A stretch of DNA of 17,151 bases from contig JAHFMP010000006.1 of NCBI GenBank assembly GCA_023267795.1, positions 1 to 17,151 on the forward strand, written 5' to 3'. This document shows positions 14,164 to 17,151 of this stretch, one piece after another. The first letter of the stretch is position 1. The number at the start of each line of letters is the position of its first letter. The notes under the pieces were generated by a model. That model made no database searches. It saw only the letters and a list, made by a program, of their open reading frames with translations, and had not been told where the DNA came from. Made by a program: the position numbers and the translations under genes. This stretch comes from Candidatus Woesearchaeota archaeon (lineage in GTDB: Archaea > Nanobdellota > Nanobdellia > Woesearchaeales > DSVV01).

Positions 14164-15617
14164 GATAAAAAAATACGCTTTACTGCAAGTTCCATAAGCG
14201 AAATGCCTGAAGAAACATTTCTCTTGAAATCCTTAAAATTTCTTACATGGCGTAACTTTCTATAAATAAACTTCGGTCGCATATAGACTGAAAGATATGC
14301 ACGGCCTGCCCAATACTGTAATTGCTTATCAGTTAAGTGTTTTGTTCTTATGATAGGTGTTGTTCCATGAGATATATGGTGCTCCCAATTATCTCCCACC
14401 CCCACAAATAAATTGTTATCAATAATCTCTTGATAAACATATGATCCCGGATATGGATTTAATGTGTTTATGAAAGTAATATCTGCATCAAGTTTTTTTG
14501 CAAACCGTATTGTTTGCTTAATCTCTTTATCAGACTCCCATGGAAATCCAATAATAAACGTTACTTTAACCATAATTCCATACTTTTGTGTAAGTCGAAC
14601 AGCACGTTCTACCATCTCAAGTGTTATTGGCTTGTTTATTTTCTTAAATCCTTCCTCATACCCTGTTTCTATCCCATAAAGTACTGATTTGCAGCCACTT
14701 CTTATCATATCACGAAGAAGATCATCATCAATATGATTCACTCTGGAAAGACACTCCCAAATTAAATCCAATTTATGTTCTGCAATCATGTCTGCAAGCT
14801 TCTTGATACGATTATGATCTACTAAAAATTCATCATCCTGAAAGTAAATATGGCGAATACTATATTTATTATAAAGAAGCAATATTTCTTCAAAGACTTT
14901 TTCTGCAGATCGTGGACGCCACCAATGCATAAAGTTTTTTGAACTAATACAAAATGAACACTTGAATGGACAGCCCCTGGATGTGATCATTGTGGTAAAG
15001 CGACGTCCTTCATCAAGCCACCCATATGCTCTATAAGAATCCATTGGAAGAAGATGATAGGCAGGCATAGGAATGTCATCAAGCTTGATAATAAATGGTC
15101 GTTTTTCTGTGAGCTTCATTACCATATTCTCTTTATAAACAATTCCTTTAATGTTTTCAGGAGAGAGTTTTTGTTTTTTGAAGACCATATCGAGAAGCTC
15201 ATGTGTTGTAATCTCACCCTCATTAATGACAAGATAATCAACATAAGGTTTCATGATAGTTGATTCTGGTAAATTTGTTACGTGTGGACCACCGCAAATA
15301 GTAATAATTGTCTGGTCAATAGCTTTTGCTGCTTCCATTATGCGAAGTCCTTCATTATGATTTGCAGTCATTGTTCCAACAAGAATGACTTTTGGCTTTT
15401 GGTTTTGAATTTCTACACGAACTTTATCAAGATTATAATTCAATCCAAATGCATCAAGAATGCTTACAGTATATCCCTTTTGTTCAACATACGCAGCAAT
15501 AAATGCGATTCCCAAAGGAGGACATCTTGGTCCAATATCTTCCAAATCTCCATAACTAAAGTTAGGCATGATAAATAAAATATCAATTGCTTTTGTTTCA
15601 GTAGCACTACTCATCAT
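14148..15617 (-). CDS. B12-binding-type radical SAM protein, isolated copy
   Basis: The 489-residue protein has an N-terminal B12-binding-type domain (about 10-145, with IDILFIMPNFSYGD, GTMTANHNEG and CGGPHVTNLPE) and a radical SAM domain with RGCPFKCSFC (Cys216, Cys220, Cys223). HIYFQDDEF, VLYGIETGYEE and TFIIGFPWES follow. The C-terminus carries LQYWAGRAYLSVYMRPKFI, nearly the same arrangement as in the proteins at 3428-4822 and 4907-6292, placing them in one subfamily by eye. The DxHxxG cobalamin ligand is absent. The substrate is unknown. Unlike the other three copies it stands alone between a GT-C gene and a GT2-methyltransferase fusion gene, both on the opposite strand, which favours a role in the same glycan or lipid product. 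The first two codons are both ATG (15617, 15614) and either could be the start. A TTTATTAA box at 15651-15658 would give a leader of about 10 nt. Confidence 0.86.
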   Translation of the reverse strand: MMSSATETKAIDILFIMPNFSYGDLEDIGPRCPPLGIAFIAAYVEQKGYTVSILDAFGLNYNLDKVRVEIQNQKPKVILVGTMTANHNEGLRIMEAAKAIDQTIITICGGPHVTNLPESTIMKPYVDYLVINEGEITTHELLDMVFKKQKLSPENIKGIVYKENMVMKLTEKRPFIIKLDDIPMPAYHLLPMDSYRAYGWLDEGRRFTTMITSRGCPFKCSFCISSKNFMHWWRPRSAEKVFEEILLLYNKYSIRHIYFQDDEFLVDHNRIKKLADMIAEHKLDLIWECLSRVNHIDDDLLRDMIRSGCKSVLYGIETGYEEGFKKINKPITLEMVERAVRLTQKYGIMVKVTFIIGFPWESDKEIKQTIRFAKKLDADITFINTLNPYPGSYVYQEIIDNNLFVGVGDNWEHHISHGTTPIIRTKHLTDKQLQYWAGRAYLSVYMRPKFIYRKLRHVRNFKDFKRNVSSGISLMELAVKRIFLSKKEN

Positions 15618-15650
15618 AACTACTCATCATATATACAGAATTTTGTTTAG

Positions 15651-15658
15651 TTAATAAA
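15651..15658 (-). promoter_or_regulatory. TATA box for the isolated B12-type radical SAM gene
   Basis: TTTATTAA on the minus strand, the same octamer as at the GT2-wecB promoter. It is centred 38 bp before the ATG at 15617, so a short leader of about 10 nt is expected. It lies in the divergent gap 15618-15735. Confidence 0.45.
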
Positions 15659-15704
15659 TGTTGTCAGAGACAAAGCTCTCAAAACTTCATTCTACAATAA
15701 CTAA

Positions 15705-15714
15705 TTTTTTAAAT
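15705..15714 (+). promoter_or_regulatory. TATA-like element for the GT2-methyltransferase fusion gene
   Basis: TTTTTTAAAT is centred about 26 bp before the ATG at 15736, at the leaderless distance. No SD is visible before the ATG. Confidence 0.45.
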
Positions 15715-15735
15715 GAAATATAACTCCAACAAGAG

Positions 15736-17025
15736 ATGACTCTCATTAGCGTTATTGTTCCTGCAATAAATGAAGCAGGAAACATTGAACTTCTTATCCA
15801 GAGAATTAAAAAAACTATTAAAGAGATTACAGATCATTATGAAATAATTGTTGTTGATGGACACTCAACTGATGATACTATTACTATCGCAAAAAAAGCT
15901 GGCGCAACTGTCATTTCACAAAAAAATGTTGGGTTTGGCGGCGCACTTCGTGATGGCTTTGCAGCTGCAAAAGGACAATATATTATTACCATTGATGGAG
16001 ATCTTTCCCATGAACCTGAAATTATTACAGCAATGTGGAAGGAGAAAGAAAGTGCAGATATTCTCATAGGTTCACGATATGCTGCTGGAGGATCTGCAGA
16101 GCAGTCTTTGACAAGAAAACTTTTAAGCAGAAGCTTAAATACATTTTTTTCCATTTTTCTTTCTATTCCTGTTAAAGATACCTCCAGCAATTTTCGGATG
16201 TACAAAAGGAAAGTACTTCAAGAGATTGAAATTACCTGCACCAAGTTTGATGTACTGCAAGAAATTCTTGTTCTCAGCCTCTCACGCGGTTTTACACTTA
16301 AAGAAGTCCCTATGCACTATCAACCACGGCAGTATGGAGTTTCCAAAGCAAAGATTATATCTTTTGTAAAAGCATACTCCAAGACATTTGTTAAACTTTG
16401 GACTATAAGAAATTCCATTCAGTCCTGCGATTATGATGAACGTGCATATTATAGCATAATCCCTATTCAACGATACTGGCAACGAAAACGGTACAAAATA
16501 ATAATGAATTTTTTAGAGCAGAATGGTGCTGAAAATAAAAAAATTCTTGACATAGGCTGCGGCACAAGCAAAATTATTCAAAATCTTCCTTCTGCAGTTG
16601 CAATAGATATTCAATTTCATAAACTGCGCTACATTCAAAAAAGTAATCTGTATCGGATTCAAGCAAGTACATTCTTCATTCCTTTTCAGGACGGTACATT
16701 TGATATTATTATAAGCTCACAAGTTATTGAACATGTCCCATACAAAAAAGAAATGTTTGAAGAATTCTTTCGTGTCATTAAACCAGAAGGTTTTCTTATT
16801 ATTGGGACACCAGATTATAATACAACCATCTGGAATGTGATAGAATATATCTACAAACTATTTCCAAATACTTATGGAGATGAGCACATTACACACTATT
16901 CTCTTAAACAGATTCAACAAATATTTAAAGAAAATAACTTTGATATTTTGAAAGTAAAATATGTCTTTGGTGCTGAGCTAATTGCACTTGCAAGAAAACA
17001 ACCAGCCAATAAGAAAAAAGCGTGA
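15736..17025 (+). CDS. fusion of DPM1-like GT2 glycosyltransferase and SAM methyltransferase
   Basis: This 429-residue protein joins two enzymes. Residues 1 to about 225 are a GT-A family 2 domain: ISVIVPAINEAGN, VVDGHSTDD, NVGFGGALRDGF, TIDGDLSHEPE with DxD Asp87-Gly88-Asp89, IPVKDTSSNFRMY and YGVSKAK, as in the DPM1-like protein at 11636-12331. After a linker with many aromatic and basic residues, about 262-420 is a class I methyltransferase: ILDIGCGTSKII (270-281, Asp272), then DGTFDIIISSQVIEHVP and a FRVIKPEG strand typical of the Methyltransf_11 type. A sequence slip joining two genes is unlikely because both domains are intact and the linker is in frame. The likely role is to load a sugar onto polyprenyl phosphate and to methylate a sugar or related product; the substrates are unknown. 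It is followed after 5 bp by a GT-C-like gene that could use its product. Confidence 0.87.
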   Translation: MTLISVIVPAINEAGNIELLIQRIKKTIKEITDHYEIIVVDGHSTDDTITIAKKAGATVISQKNVGFGGALRDGFAAAKGQYIITIDGDLSHEPEIITAMWKEKESADILIGSRYAAGGSAEQSLTRKLLSRSLNTFFSIFLSIPVKDTSSNFRMYKRKVLQEIEITCTKFDVLQEILVLSLSRGFTLKEVPMHYQPRQYGVSKAKIISFVKAYSKTFVKLWTIRNSIQSCDYDERAYYSIIPIQRYWQRKRYKIIMNFLEQNGAENKKILDIGCGTSKIIQNLPSAVAIDIQFHKLRYIQKSNLYRIQASTFFIPFQDGTFDIIISSQVIEHVPYKKEMFEEFFRVIKPEGFLIIGTPDYNTTIWNVIEYIYKLFPNTYGDEHITHYSLKQIQQIFKENNFDILKVKYVFGAELIALARKQPANKKKA

Positions 17026-17026
17026 T
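17022..17026 (+). promoter_or_regulatory. possible SD site for the right-edge GT-C gene
   Basis: GTGAT, overlapping the stop of the fusion gene, can pair with the archaeal 16S 3' end (AUCAC) and lies four bases before the GTG at 17031. It supports the GTG start and coupling. Confidence 0.35.
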
Positions 17027-17030
17027 ACCT

Positions 17031-17151
17031 GTGAGTAACCTGTCTAAAAAATTATGCTTATATTTATTTATTTTTTTATTTTCTTTTTTCTGTATGTACT
17101 CTTTAACATACAATTTTAATTTTTTTTGGGAAGATGCATATATTATTGGAC
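17031..17151 (+). CDS. 5' end of a third GT-C-like membrane glycosyltransferase (paralogue C, partial)
   Basis: A GTG-started frame 5 bp after the fusion gene stays open for all 40 codons to the window edge. It encodes a Lys-containing head (NLSKK), one hydrophobic segment (about residues 8-26), then YNFNFFWEDAYIIG. This closely matches YNIPYFWEDLLFLEG in paralogue A, including the Trp and the acidic pair (Trp33, Glu34, Asp35), at the same distance after the first membrane segment. The match argues that it is a real gene and a third member of the family. The GTG could be replaced by the internal ATG at 17094, but that would lose most of the membrane segment. Spacing suggests an operon with the GT2-methyltransferase gene. 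The rest of the gene lies outside the window. Confidence 0.7.
   Translation, partial: MSNLSKKLCLYLFIFLFSFFCMYSLTYNFNFFWEDAYIIG

Noticed and set aside
15837..16205. 122-codon minus-strand open frame inside the GT2 domain of the fusion gene
   Set aside because: The plus-strand frame carries complete GT2 motifs over the same bases; the minus frame has none.
16410..16545. Suspicion that the GT2 and methyltransferase domains are two genes joined by a sequencing error
   Set aside because: The linker is in frame, has no remnant stop, SD or TATA box, and both domains are intact, so a true fusion is the simpler reading.
1..17151. CRISPR array, tRNA, rRNA, insertion sequence or prophage genes
   Set aside because: No regularly spaced repeats, tRNA-like cloverleaf, rRNA stretch, transposase motif or terminal inverted repeats were recognised, and nearly all of the sequence is taken up by the listed genes.

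Overview
The window looks like part of an archaeal chromosome. It is AT-rich. Several genes have a TATA-like box about 25 bp upstream of an ATG with no ribosome binding site (leaderless start). Genes inside operons carry strong Shine-Dalgarno (SD) sites such as AGGAGGT, GGAGGG and AGGTGG. The gene content (many cobalamin-type radical SAM enzymes, DPM1-like glycosyltransferases, WecB) would fit an anaerobic archaeon. A DPANN lineage such as Woesearchaeota is my guess; it is inferred from style alone and not proven.

Layout. (1) 91-981, plus strand: an extended-SDR NAD-dependent sugar epimerase/dehydratase with a leaderless promoter; a possible divergent gene leaves the left edge. (2) 4822 down to 1012, minus strand: a tight four-gene operon of a B12-type radical SAM protein, a double TIGR04076-like Cys-motif protein, a radical SAM/SPASM-like protein and a second double TIGR04076-like protein. 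(3) 8748 down to 4907, minus strand: B12-type radical SAM, class I methyltransferase, B12-type radical SAM. (4) 10489 down to 8825, minus strand: a multi-pass GT-C-like membrane glycosyltransferase. (5) 12331 down to 10549, minus strand: a DPM1-like GT2 and WecB (UDP-GlcNAc 2-epimerase), 1 bp apart. (6) 12436-14139, plus strand: a second GT-C-like paralogue, divergent from the GT2. (7) 15617 down to 14148, minus strand: a fourth B12-type radical SAM protein. (8) 15736-17025, plus strand: a GT2 fused to a SAM methyltransferase, followed after 5 bp by the start of a third GT-C-like paralogue that runs off the right edge.

How it may work together (inference). WecB and the SDR would supply or remodel nucleotide sugars. 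DPM1-like GT2s would load sugars onto polyprenyl phosphate. The GT-C proteins would transfer those sugars on the outer face of the membrane. The radical SAM and SAM methyltransferases would methylate or otherwise modify a glycan, lipid or other hydrophobic product. The region reads as a surface-glycan or glycolipid island with an unusual density of radical SAM enzymes. The part I understand least, and find most interesting, is the operon that sandwiches a SPASM-type radical SAM gene between two genes for tandem TIGR04076-like proteins. No CRISPR array, tRNA, rRNA or insertion sequence was seen. No intergenic stretch exceeds 300 bp; the longest are the divergent promoter regions 12332-12435 and 15618-15735.
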